From an uncultured Verrucomicrobiota bacterium (GTDB lineage Bacteria > Verrucomicrobiota > Kiritimatiellia > CAIQIC01 > Lenti-01), in contig CALKWZ010000043.1 in NCBI GenBank assembly GCA_938003985.1, positions 20,767-84,766 on the forward strand: 64,000 nucleotides of DNA. The letters are read 5' to 3'. The notes below the pieces were generated by a model. That model made no database searches, had not been told where the DNA came from, and saw only the letters and a program-made list of their open reading frames with translations. Within the stretch, counting starts at the first letter, position 1; each line of letters begins with the position of its first letter. Below, piece by piece: positions 51,502 to 59,786 of the stretch. The position numbers and the translations under genes were made by a program.

Positions 51502-53259
51502 TCAGATAGTCTGGTCACTCTGGTCGGAATCGGCTGGGCGTATGGTCCAAATGCGTTCCCGGTCCTCTCCTGTCCTCTCGTACTCGATCCGTGACGGATA
51601 CCGACGCCGAAGCCGTCCGAGGTAGGTTCCGCAGGCTGTAGGCCACGACAGAAGCTTTCTTGCTTCGTTGGCGTAGCGGCATTCGGAATCGGTCAGACAC
51701 CTTTCGAGATACGCGGCGGTCCCGGTCCATGATGCCGTGTCAACCAGCAGGCAATCGTCGATGATCGACAGCAGCTTGCTCTCGGGGGCTAGTGCATCTA
51801 GCTGGAACATCAGTCCGGGATGTTGGTAGTGGCGAATGCCGAAACGTTGGGAAACAAGGTGCGGCGGAATCTCGAATGCCTCGACATGGGCCAACAGGCC
51901 GGGAAGCTCGCTTACCAATAGATTCCAGAACCTCGCCCGCGCCACAGGTTCGGCCGTTGGTATCGGCATCGGATGGGGTGCGGCCCGAAGCAGGATGATC
52001 TTGTCCTCCAAGCTCTCGTCCAGAGGCGGGAGAACCATCAGATTTTCGGGCTCGTCGTTCACCGTGATCGATAACCGCCAGAACGGGCGCAGTTGTACGG
52101 GAGTCGCGCCTTTACGGTGGCAGGACTGATCCTCGTTGACGGTCAGGCTTTTAATCATCGCACCCATCGCTCGACGGGCCTTGTGATCCGTACAAGGCTG
52201 TTCGTCTTCGACCATCAAGTGCTCGGCTCCAAACAGGTGCGCGTTGAATGGCGTGAGGCCGGACATGAACTGATAAGGCCGCGCCGCCCGCCCCCCAAGG
52301 GCTAGGGTGACCAGATTTTGCAGAAGCGATTTCCCGGATTCCTTCGGGCCTGCAATCGCAAGGGCCTGTCCCGGCGTTCGGCAACCGGATTGAAGCGCCG
52401 CGCGGGCTATCTTCAACCATCCGAAAAAATACGTCGCTTGCTCGTCGCCCAGCATCCTTTGAATAATTCCTCGCAGGGTGTCCCAGTTGCGGGCGGCATC
52501 CGGCTGGATGATCTTCGGCCCAGCAGTCACCAGCACCATGCCGCCGGATATTTCATGTAGTCCGGGCTGGTATCCCGCAACGGGTCCGGCATAGCAGACA
52601 CTCCGCGACATTTGGGACTCCAGGATGTGTCGGTCGATTTCTGAAACACTCTCGCCCTTCGCGGCCCGAGTGTCGAAGCCGCGAGAGCGAAGCAGACGCT
52701 TCAACCCGGTTTCGTTGATCGTCGTCCATCCGTTCTTAGCGTCGGGGATCAAGTATTCCTTGCGCGTCTGGTCGTAGTAGCTGACGACGGCCCCGCCCGT
52801 AATCGGCGCGTTTAACCCCTCGGCAGCTTCAACGAGTCGTGCCGCCACTGCCTCCGGCTTGGCCCCTCGGTCCAGTTGCTCTACAGCATTCCTCGACACA
52901 GCAAGAAGTTTTCTCCGTCTGCTGGCTTCCATGAGCCTTTGCGCGTAATGCACCGCAAATGCAACCGTGGTGGCCTTTCCCGCGCACGTGGTCAGATAGT
53001 CCTCGCTCTGGCCGTGGTCATGTCCGGCCTGCTCCACATCGTTAGCCAGCTCGAAAAGGTTAATGGGAAGCCCATTCCGCGCCCGGCGAACAATGACTGC
53101 CCAAGCGGTTTGCGCCAGCGGTTCGGTGAAGTCATCCGGCGAAACGCCCAGCTTCTCGGCGGTTGCAAGCAGCGTGTTTTGGTCCGCATCGTTCGAGGTT
53201 AGGCCCATGCCGACGAGCCACTGTTCCGCCTCGGTATCGGTCAGCAAATCTGCGCTCAT
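51502..53259 (-). CDS. Replication protein: DnaB_N-like domain plus SF3-type helicase
   Basis: The 585-residue product starts MSADLLTDTEAEQWLVGMGL at ATG 53259 behind GGAGGACGG. Residues about 10-130 resemble the helical N-terminal domain of DnaB helicases (GLPINLFELANDVEQAGHDH, AVHYAQRLMEASRRRKLLAV). The C-terminal half is a D5/SF3-like primase-helicase ATPase with Walker A GPKESGKSLLQ and Walker B-like VEDEQPCTD (positions about 330-400). No zinc-binding or polymerase primase motif is visible. It probably unwinds the element's origin. It overlaps the preceding small gene (ATGA). Confidence 0.8.
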   Translation of the reverse strand: MSADLLTDTEAEQWLVGMGLTSNDADQNTLLATAEKLGVSPDDFTEPLAQTAWAVIVRRARNGLPINLFELANDVEQAGHDHGQSEDYLTTCAGKATTVAFAVHYAQRLMEASRRRKLLAVSRNAVEQLDRGAKPEAVAARLVEAAEGLNAPITGGAVVSYYDQTRKEYLIPDAKNGWTTINETGLKRLLRSRGFDTRAAKGESVSEIDRHILESQMSRSVCYAGPVAGYQPGLHEISGGMVLVTAGPKIIQPDAARNWDTLRGIIQRMLGDEQATYFFGWLKIARAALQSGCRTPGQALAIAGPKESGKSLLQNLVTLALGGRAARPYQFMSGLTPFNAHLFGAEHLMVEDEQPCTDHKARRAMGAMIKSLTVNEDQSCHRKGATPVQLRPFWRLSITVNDEPENLMVLPPLDESLEDKIILLRAAPHPMPIPTAEPVARARFWNLLVSELPGLLAHVEAFEIPPHLVSQRFGIRHYQHPGLMFQLDALAPESKLLSIIDDCLLVDTASWTGTAAYLERCLTDSECRYANEARKLLSWPTACGTYLGRLRRRYPSRIEYERTGEDRERIWTIRPADSDQSDQTI

Positions 53260-53606
53260 GGCCGTCCTCCAACCGAAACGATTTTCGCCATAGCTGCACC
53301 GATGATTTCGCCAAGCCGCACCGGTCGCCAATACCGACCATCTGCACCAGCCGGAGCACTTGGGCCAGAATTTGAAATTTCAATTATTTTCAGCCCGGAC
53401 CCCCCTTCCGGGTGTGAGCGTTTACCTCCCCCCGCGCCCTTCCCCCGGTCTGAAAATTCGGGATGGTGGTCGGGGGTAGGGGGTCTGCTTTTCAAGGTGG
53501 GAGGGGGTTGCCCGGCGCAGGCGGGTGCGGTAAAGTCCTTCGCGTTGGTCGTGGCGGGGCTGCTCGTGGTGGAGTGGCCCCGCGTTTTGTTGGGCGCGGT
53601 TTCCAT
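53256..53606 (-). CDS. Small element protein of unknown function
   Basis: The 116-residue frame runs from ATG 53606 to a stop overlapping the replication gene start (ATGA) and begins 2 bp after the HTH gene, so its position argues for translation. The product is rich in Pro, Ser, Thr and Gly for 80 residues and ends with a more ordered segment RYWRPVRLGEIIGAAMAKIV. No family is recognised. Confidence 0.5.
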   Translation of the reverse strand: METAPNKTRGHSTTSSPATTNAKDFTAPACAGQPPPTLKSRPPTPDHHPEFSDRGKGAGGGKRSHPEGGSGLKIIEISNSGPSAPAGADGRYWRPVRLGEIIGAAMAKIVSVGGRP

Positions 53607-53608
53607 TT

Positions 53609-53839
53609 TCAACCCGCCTTCGGCACCGTGTACTTCTCGATAAAAGCCAGCACGGACGGACGCCACACCAAGCGGATTCCCCGGACCTGTCCCGGCTTCT
53701 TGATGAGTGCCGATTTGATATTGCCGACCCGGATCTGCGCATACCAGAAGGCGCGAGAGCACCCGTAGTAGTATGCCTTATTGGGTAACCGATCCCACTG
53801 TTCGTTGCCGGTCCCGTTGACAATTCGATTTGCGTTCAT
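53609..53839 (-). CDS. AlpA/excisionase-like HTH protein
   Basis: The 76-residue protein starts MNANRIVNGTGNEQWDRLPN at ATG 53839 with AGGAG upstream. YGCSRAFWYAQIRVGNIKS followed by ALIKKPGQVRGIRLV and SVLAFIEKY is a MerR-like HTH with wing, the pattern of AlpA/Xis-type regulators of integrative elements. It probably controls excision or the operon's early promoter. A 200-bp gene-free stretch (53840-54041) upstream should contain its promoter and operator. Confidence 0.75.
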   Translation of the reverse strand: MNANRIVNGTGNEQWDRLPNKAYYYGCSRAFWYAQIRVGNIKSALIKKPGQVRGIRLVWRPSVLAFIEKYTVPKAG

Positions 53840-54041
53840 GTTCCGTTTCTCCTGTCAACGTGCGCGACCCCGTGCCGCTCTGGTTCTTCGTTGACGGGCC
53901 GAAACTAACCCCGGATTTTCGAGCAATTAGCGGGCTTCTGGAAACGGGAAGCAAACGCGCCAATCCGGGGAGCAAAACGAAAAGGCAGCGGAGCAATCAC
54001 GCCCCGCCGCCAAGCAAACAGCCAAAGATTTTTAGCAGGAA

Positions 54042-54536
54042 TTATTTGACGTGTTTTCGCTTCCGCCTCATAGAGGCATTCTTGCGGTTCTGAACGCCTC
54101 TCTGAACGTTCTGCTGTTTCCTGATCCTCTTGAGTTCATCCAGAAGCTTGCGGGGAAACCCGTGTTCGTAGTGATAGGCAATCGTTGTCGCTTGGCACAC
54201 CTGTAGCAACAGCTTCTCAAAAGTCGGTTTAGTGAATACGCCCACATACTCCATCGCTTTATCTGTTTCCAGATAGACATCCGCCTCCAAAAGGCAGTCA
54301 CCAAACGACTTGTCTTCCATGCGAAAGAAAAGCTCCAATGCGTACTGGCGCAAATCGTTTGGCGCGTCTTGAATCTGCTCCAACAGGAACTGGGTTTTCA
54401 GCCATAGGCGCAGGGCTTCTTCCGGTTCCTTGCCCATCGTTGCCGCCAGCATGGCCAATGTTTCAGTCGGAGGCGGACGCTTGTTGCCGAAAAACGCATA
54501 GCGGGTATTGCCTAGATTATCTGATTCAGTCGTCAT
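54042..54536 (-). CDS. Element protein of unknown function
   Basis: The 164-residue protein starts MTTESDNLGNTRYAFFGNKR, its ATG overlapping the last base of the integrase stop (TAATG). It is mostly helical, with GKEPEEALRLWLKTQFLLEQ and VYLETDKAMEYVGVFT, and ends in a basic tail (SMRRKRKHVK). No family recognised. Coupling to the integrase suggests joint expression. Confidence 0.6.
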   Translation of the reverse strand: MTTESDNLGNTRYAFFGNKRPPPTETLAMLAATMGKEPEEALRLWLKTQFLLEQIQDAPNDLRQYALELFFRMEDKSFGDCLLEADVYLETDKAMEYVGVFTKPTFEKLLLQVCQATTIAYHYEHGFPRKLLDELKRIRKQQNVQRGVQNRKNASMRRKRKHVK

Positions 54537-55708
54537 TATTTCCCTTTCTCTGATTTCGTCACGTCGGGCAAAGCATCAATGGCCCTCTGCATGGTTTTCT
54601 GTTCAATATGCGTATAGGCTCGGCTGATTGCTTCCGTCTTGTGGCCGATAATTTCCATAGCCACCACGTCGGAAACTCCCGCGTTCTTCAATAGGCTTGT
54701 GGCCGTGTGCCGCAGACAATGGAAACTCGTATCCGACATATTGCGGCGACGTCCGCCCCGGCCACCCTTCACGGGGGCGTGTTGTTCAACGGGCTTGCGG
54801 ATGCCCGCCGCCACAAGAATCTTTGCGAAATTCTTGGAGTTACCGGAAACGGCGATTGAGTTAGCGTCGGGGAATACCGGGGCGTCCGCGGATTTCGGCG
54901 GTTTCACCGTTCCGATCCAGTCCAGCAGGGGCCGCGCCAAAGGAATGTCCAGCACCGCGCCCGTTTTGGCAGTGACGTAATGCACGACGCCTTCCGCAAC
55001 GTCGATTTGGTTCCACGTCATGCTTGTAATGTCGGAAAGCCGCTGGCCCGTGTAGAGGCCGAAAAGGATGATCCCGCGCCACTCGCCGTCCGCCACTGCC
55101 AGAATCCGCCGCAGTTCTATCAGCGTGAAGGCCCGGCGCGTGGTCTCAAACGTTCTCCGGCCCTTCACAAGGTCAATCGTCTTGAACGGATTCGAGGATG
55201 TCAGCCCTTCTTTGATCGCCTGACTCCATGCGCCGCGCAAGGCTTTGATGGACTTGTTGACGGTGTGCGCCGATAGCCTCCCCGCCAGTCCATCCCGCCA
55301 TGCCGACACTTGCGCCGTAGTCACAAGGGAAACATCCTTATCCGCCCGCTTGCCGAGGCTATCAATGAAGCCGTTAGCAACGCGCCGATATTCGACGGCG
55401 GAAATGTCCGCAAGTTCCAGTTCCTTCCGACGAAGCCAGCCCGTAAGAAACTCGCGAACCGTTTGGCGCTCTACCGCGTCGCCGGTTGCCCGCAGGTACA
55501 GGTCGGCCGCGACCCGGCGCACCTGCTCGACCGTCAGCACCCCGGCCTTTGCCCGGCTCGATACCTTTTCCCATGCCGCCAACACTTGCGCGGCGTCGGT
55601 CCGATCCGTGCATTTCGTGGAGCGCCACATCTGCCGCCCGTCCGGGCCGTACCAACTTGCCCACCAGTAAGGCGACTTCCCATCCGATCTCTTGTGCAGA
55701 CTGCCCAT
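54536..55708 (-). CDS. Tyrosine recombinase integrase of the element
   Basis: The 390-residue protein starts MGSLHKRSDGKSPYWWASWY behind GAGGAG. It has an N-terminal arm-binding region, a SAM-like core-binding domain (LSAHTVNKSIKALRGAWSQA) and the catalytic domain with the Arg in LYTGQRLSDI, the HxxR motif in FHCLRHTATSLL, the His in IIGHKTEAIS and the nucleophile Tyr in RAYTHIEQ. It lies 102 bp inside the right attachment site, the usual place for an integrase. It should catalyse integration at tRNA-Val and, with the HTH protein, excision. Confidence 0.95.
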   Translation of the reverse strand: MGSLHKRSDGKSPYWWASWYGPDGRQMWRSTKCTDRTDAAQVLAAWEKVSSRAKAGVLTVEQVRRVAADLYLRATGDAVERQTVREFLTGWLRRKELELADISAVEYRRVANGFIDSLGKRADKDVSLVTTAQVSAWRDGLAGRLSAHTVNKSIKALRGAWSQAIKEGLTSSNPFKTIDLVKGRRTFETTRRAFTLIELRRILAVADGEWRGIILFGLYTGQRLSDITSMTWNQIDVAEGVVHYVTAKTGAVLDIPLARPLLDWIGTVKPPKSADAPVFPDANSIAVSGNSKNFAKILVAAGIRKPVEQHAPVKGGRGGRRRNMSDTSFHCLRHTATSLLKNAGVSDVVAMEIIGHKTEAISRAYTHIEQKTMQRAIDALPDVTKSEKGK

Positions 55709-55757
55709 AACGGTCTCCTCACGTTTATGGTGACAGCGTAGGTGATAATGTTATAGC

Positions 55758-55793
55758 TGTCAATACATGTCATATATCGAAGGAATATTGACA
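55758..55793. promoter_or_regulatory. Inverted repeat upstream of integrase
   Basis: TGTCAATA at 55758-55765 and TATTGACA at 55786-55793 form an 8-bp inverted repeat with a 20-bp spacer in the AT-rich stretch between the integrase start and attR. It may be an operator, integrase arm sites or promoter elements: TTGACA can be read on either strand. Confidence 0.4.
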
Positions 55794-55809
55794 TTTCTAG
55801 GCCCGCAAA

Positions 55810-55843
55810 GGGTCACAGGTTCAAGTCCTGTATCGCCCACCAC
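55810..55843 (+). repeat. attR direct repeat (tRNA-Val 3' fragment)
   Basis: 34-bp copy of 50263-50296. It is only the 3' part of the tRNA and is not a gene. A hairpin (GGGTGGC/GCCACCC, 55865-55880) beyond it may be the old terminator of the tRNA gene. 55844-56004 holds no gene. Confidence 0.95.
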
Positions 55844-56004
55844 CCTTCGTGCTCACCGCACTTCGGGTGGCAAGCCACCCTCCCGGCCTACCTGCTCATG
55901 GCCCATCTGCCCTGCCTGGAATGATGCGGGCTCGCCATCCAATGCGAAGCTGCCGCTTGGGGTTCGTCCAAGTCCGGGACGTCCGGCCGCGCGCCGGTGC
56001 GGAC

Positions 56005-56565
56005 TCAGCGCAGGCGCTGGGCTTCGTAGGGCGTCGCGATGGGCGGGCGCAGGGGCAGCGCCACGGGCGGCGGCGGCGGTTGGGGCGGCACGTTCTTGCC
56101 GCCGCCGGGCGCGCCGGCCACCGTCAGCATGGCCAGGTTGTAGGCGTTGCCGAACTCGCTGGCAACCCCCACGCCGCACACTTCGATGATCGACCGCTGG
56201 AGCGCGGACAGCAACGAGGGATCCATGCTGGCCGTCGGACTGGCCGCGACCATGCGCCCGAATACGATCGCCAGCGACGTCCAATCGCCTTCCGGGAAGG
56301 TCATGAACAGATAGCCCACGAGCGACGAAGCCCGGCTGTCGCGTTCGGCTTGGTCGAGGTCCAGCTTGACGATTTCGATCACGACGTCGCGGGCGACCTC
56401 GGCCGCCTGGTCGATCGAGGCGTCCTGGAGCAGTTCGACCACTTTCGAGAGATCTTCGGCCGCGGCCTTGAGTTCCGCCCGCGTCGGCCGGTCGAACGCC
56501 GCCTGCGCTTCCAGCCCCGCCACGCACACCGCCACCGCCGCCCATCCGAGGATTTTCGCGTTCAT
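56005..56565 (-). CDS. Secreted helical protein of unknown function
   Basis: The 186-residue protein starts MNAKILGWAAVAVCVAGLEAQ with a signal peptide. The mature part is helical (VELLQDASIDQAAEVARDVV), and the C-terminus is a proline-rich tail (NVPPQPPPPPVALPLRPP). The GGAGG site for this gene overlaps the stop of the upstream outer-membrane barrel gene, 12 bp away, so both are probably expressed together and may act at the outer membrane. Confidence 0.7.
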   Translation of the reverse strand: MNAKILGWAAVAVCVAGLEAQAAFDRPTRAELKAAAEDLSKVVELLQDASIDQAAEVARDVVIEIVKLDLDQAERDSRASSLVGYLFMTFPEGDWTSLAIVFGRMVAASPTASMDPSLLSALQRSIIEVCGVGVASEFGNAYNLAMLTVAGAPGGGKNVPPQPPPPPVALPLRPPIATPYEAQRLR

Positions 56566-56577
56566 GCTGCCGCCCTC

Positions 56578-57918
56578 CTAGTACTGGACGATGGCGCCCA
56601 GGATCAGGCGCCGATCGACGTAGTCCACGAAATCGAAATTGGAATCCACCTCGTCGTAGATCGCCTCGAGATAGACCCGCAGGAAGTTGCCCGGCGCGAT
56701 GTAGTCGATGCGCCCGTGGCCTTCGACGCGCACGTCCTTGCGGTCTTTGGTCACGCCTTCGTGGGTGACGGGATCGAGATAGTCGTCGTGGCGGTAGATC
56801 CCGCGCATGGAAAAGATCCAGCTCGGGCGCCAGCGGTAGCCCAGGCCGGCCCAGCCGCTGACGTATTCCATGCCGTTTTGCTCGTAGAACGACGAGAATT
56901 CCGTGCCGTTGTAGCCGCCGATGCGGAAGGTCAGCTTCTCCGTGATGAACCAGTCCGCCGCCGCGTTGAAGTTGAAGGTCACCCGGTCGTGGTCGCTGTG
57001 GACGCCGTCTTCATCGACGACCACGTCGGTCTCGTCGAAATCCGTCTCGTCGAACCGCGGTTCGTACGGACGCGCATAGTATTCCAGGCCGGCGCCGACG
57101 TGATACACCAGCTTCTGGGCCCCCTGCGTCTGCAGACCGAGCCGCAGCGTCGTCAGTTCGGCCGGATCGTCCGTCGTTTCCTGGTACTGGAGGCCCTGGC
57201 GCAGCGTCAGCAGGACGTCCGTCTTGTCCGTCATCCCCCACGCGCCTTCCAGCTGCCAGATGTGGCCGTCCAGGTCCAACCCTTCCGGCACGTATTCCTC
57301 CTGCTTGCGGCGCAGGCGGTCGTGGGTCTCGTTGGGATAATGGACGCCGGAATAGCGGTAGGACAAGGACAGCAGCAGCTTGTCCGACATGCGCCGCATC
57401 AGCGAAGCGCCCAGCTGGTTGAGTTCGCGCTCCAGGTCCAGCGCGTTGCTGTCTTCCACCATTTCGCCGGCCAGGCGGGACGATTCGATGTCGGAGGCAT
57501 GCCGGTCGTTGTCGTCGAGGAACCGGTAGCTCTGGACCACCTCGAACATGGATTTGCGGCCGTTGCCGAGCTGCAGGGTCAGATGATCCCCGTAGGTCAT
57601 GAAGTCGCGGTTGCTTTCGGTGTCGTAGGTGCGGTCCGACAAGAACAAATTGCCCTTGATCAGGAAGGTGTTGGTTTCCGCCGACGAACTGAACCGCAAG
57701 CCCAGTTCCGGCTCGATGAACGTATCGGAAATCACGTTCGTGCCGTCCTTGTAGACGTTCGAATCGTGGGTGAAATTCAATTCCACGTAGGGGCTCAGCA
57801 CCCAGGACGCGACGTTGAAGCCGTTGCCCGGTCCCGCCCCGGCCGCAACGGCCCAGCACCCGGCAAAAAACGCCCCCCAAAAGCGCAGGCTATGACTACA
57901 ATTGCGCATCTTCGACAT
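56578..57918 (-). CDS. Predicted outer-membrane beta-barrel protein
   Basis: The 446-residue product begins at ATG 57918 or 57909 with a signal peptide ending AVAAGAG. The rest alternates polar and hydrophobic residues in strands with short turns: SPYVELNFTHDSNVYKDGTN, LLLSLSYRYSGVHYP, RLGLQTQGAQKLVYHVGAGL, NFLRVYLEAIYDEV, and ends RLILGAIVQY with a terminal aromatic, the outer-membrane insertion signal. Its pattern is of the capsule-assembly/BBP2-type or similar barrels. Substrate unknown. It lies 68 bp after the ABC exporter gene, so it could provide the outer-membrane exit for that system; that is speculation. Confidence 0.8.
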   Translation of the reverse strand: MSKMRNCSHSLRFWGAFFAGCWAVAAGAGPGNGFNVASWVLSPYVELNFTHDSNVYKDGTNVISDTFIEPELGLRFSSSAETNTFLIKGNLFLSDRTYDTESNRDFMTYGDHLTLQLGNGRKSMFEVVQSYRFLDDNDRHASDIESSRLAGEMVEDSNALDLERELNQLGASLMRRMSDKLLLSLSYRYSGVHYPNETHDRLRRKQEEYVPEGLDLDGHIWQLEGAWGMTDKTDVLLTLRQGLQYQETTDDPAELTTLRLGLQTQGAQKLVYHVGAGLEYYARPYEPRFDETDFDETDVVVDEDGVHSDHDRVTFNFNAAADWFITEKLTFRIGGYNGTEFSSFYEQNGMEYVSGWAGLGYRWRPSWIFSMRGIYRHDDYLDPVTHEGVTKDRKDVRVEGHGRIDYIAPGNFLRVYLEAIYDEVDSNFDFVDYVDRRLILGAIVQY

Positions 57919-57986
57919 TTGACATCCGGCGCGCCAAAAAGTCAACGGCACACCTGTTAATATCGAATTAGGTTTGCGGAGAACAG

Positions 57987-59786
57987 TTAAGCCGATTCCC
58001 GCGCATGGAGAGCGAACAACGCGGAATAGGCCCCGCCGCTTTTCAGGAGATCCGCGTGGCTGCCGGATTCCGCCAAACGACCATCGGCCAGCAACAGAAT
58101 GCGGTCGGCCGATTGGACGGTCGAGAGCCGATGGCTCACGATGATCGTGGTCTTGCCTTGGCTGCCGGCCATCACCGAAGCCAGCAATTCCCGCTCCGCC
58201 CGGGCATCGAGAGAGCTCGTCGGTTCATCCAGCATCAGGATCGGCGCCGCGCGCAGGAAAGCCCGGGCCAAGGCCAGCCGTTGCCATTGGCCTTCGCTGA
58301 GTTCCGTGCCGCCCCGGAACAACCGTCCCAGCTGGGTTTGCATACCGCGCGGCAGGCGCGCGACGACCGGTTCGGCGCCGCCGCGCCGCACGGCCGCCGC
58401 GATCCGCGGATCGCCCGCCGGCACCGCGACGTCCCCCAGCCGCACGTTTTCTTCGGCGGTCATCTGGTAGCGGCCGAAATCCTGGAACAGCACGCTGAAC
58501 GCGCCGCGCAGTTCGTCCGGCGCGAATTCGCGGAGATCCGTTCCATCCAGCAGGATCCGGCCTTCGGTCGGATCGTACAGGCGGCACAGCAGTTTCACCA
58601 GCGTCGTTTTGCCCGAGCCGTTTTCCCCCACCAGCGCCACTTGCTCGCCGACCCGGATCTCGGTCGAAACGTCCCGCAACGCGTCGCGGTCGCTGCCCGG
58701 ATACCGGAACGACACGTGTTCCAGCCGGAAGCCCCGTTCAAGCCGGCGTGGAACGGGTTTGGGCACCGCCGGCGCTCGGACTTGCTGCGGCAACCCCAGG
58801 AAATCGTAGAAATGGCCGATGAACAAAGAGTCCTCGTACAGCGCCGCCAGACTGCCCAAGACGCCGGAAAACGCCGCCTTGCCCTTTTGGAAGCCGCCGT
58901 AGAGCAGCGCCAGATCGCCCAGCGTCATCGCATTTCCCGACAGGCGCAGATAGATCAGGCCCAAACCGCCCAAAATGGCGAGCGCCGAAACCGCATCCGC
59001 CGCGACCTCCATGCCGGCGCGCCGACGGCCCAGCGCGAGCCGACTCCGCCGCAAACCGGTGCGCACCTCCGCGAATCGCCGGCGCAATTCGCCGGCGGTG
59101 CCCAGCAGCCGGACCTCCTTCGCGAACGGAAACGAGGTCAACAGCAGATGCAGGTAGCCGGCTTGCCGTTCCGCCGGGCTCTGGGCCACCCGCCACGCGT
59201 GCCAGCGGCGCGAATTCAAGATCCGCGCCAAGGCGCCCGGCACCGCCGCCGCCAGCAACACCGGCAGCAAGACGCCCTGCGACGCGCCCAGCACGCCGAC
59301 GACCGACGCCAGCACCAGCGCGCCGCTGCCCAGTTGCGTCAGGTTCCGGACGATGCCGACCGGCCGCGTCATGGCTTCCGACTGCGCCAAGCGCATCTGG
59401 TCGTGCCAAACCGCCGTTTCGTGGTAGGCCAGATCGATCTCGGCCGTTTTCCGTTGCAGGGCGCCCTGCACGTGGTCGGACACGGCCTCAGCCTGCGCTT
59501 CGGCCACGATTCCCGAGCCGGCGCGCAGCACCCAACCGGCCACCACCACCCCGCCTACCCAGGGCAACAAGGCCAGCAAAACCCCGGGAGTCTTTTCGCC
59601 CGGCGCCTGGACGAGATACCGCCCGACGGCATCCACCACTTGGCGGGTCAAAACCAGAGTCGCCACGGGCAACAAACCCTGCGCCACGACCAACGCGCCT
59701 TGCAGCAACGTCCACGGCCGCGCGCTGCGCCAGACCAAGCCGGTCGCCTGGGCCAAATAGCGCCACCGTTTTCCTGCCGTTTTCAT
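57987..59786 (-). CDS. ABC exporter, fused membrane and ATPase domains
   Basis: The 599-residue protein starts MKTAGKRWRYLAQATGLVWR at ATG 59786, overlapping the upstream stop (ATGA). An ABC_membrane domain of six helices (about 20-330) is followed by an ATPase with Walker A GENGSGKTT, signature LSEGQWQRLALARA, Walker B ILMLDEPTSSLD and the switch His in IIVSHRLS. There is no C39 peptidase domain, so a leader peptide would have to be cut by another protease, possibly the S26-like protein two genes upstream. It is probably a homodimeric exporter of a peptide or lipid. Confidence 0.93.
   Translation of the reverse strand: MKTAGKRWRYLAQATGLVWRSARPWTLLQGALVVAQGLLPVATLVLTRQVVDAVGRYLVQAPGEKTPGVLLALLPWVGGVVVAGWVLRAGSGIVAEAQAEAVSDHVQGALQRKTAEIDLAYHETAVWHDQMRLAQSEAMTRPVGIVRNLTQLGSGALVLASVVGVLGASQGVLLPVLLAAAVPGALARILNSRRWHAWRVAQSPAERQAGYLHLLLTSFPFAKEVRLLGTAGELRRRFAEVRTGLRRSRLALGRRRAGMEVAADAVSALAILGGLGLIYLRLSGNAMTLGDLALLYGGFQKGKAAFSGVLGSLAALYEDSLFIGHFYDFLGLPQQVRAPAVPKPVPRRLERGFRLEHVSFRYPGSDRDALRDVSTEIRVGEQVALVGENGSGKTTLVKLLCRLYDPTEGRILLDGTDLREFAPDELRGAFSVLFQDFGRYQMTAEENVRLGDVAVPAGDPRIAAAVRRGGAEPVVARLPRGMQTQLGRLFRGGTELSEGQWQRLALARAFLRAAPILMLDEPTSSLDARAERELLASVMAGSQGKTTIIVSHRLSTVQSADRILLLADGRLAESGSHADLLKSGGAYSALFALHARESA

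Larger units (their letters stand above)
50263..55843 (-). mobile_element. 5.6-kb satellite/PICI-like integrated element in tRNA-Val
   Basis: The element is bounded by a perfect 34-bp direct repeat of the tRNA-Val 3' end. All its genes read from right to left: tyrosine integrase, 164-residue protein, AlpA/excisionase-like HTH, 116-residue protein, DnaB_N-like/SF3 helicase replication protein, internally deleted ERCC4 nuclease and a TerS-like protein. Its G+C content is visibly lower than the flanks. There are no capsid, tail, large terminase, lysis or conjugation genes. Gene content and order resemble phage-inducible chromosomal islands (int, alpA, replication, terS). Helper-dependence is inference. 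The deletion in the nuclease suggests some decay. Confidence 0.9.

Noticed and set aside
55810..55843. Second tRNA gene
   Set aside because: Only the 3' half of tRNA-Val is present, so it is an attachment site.
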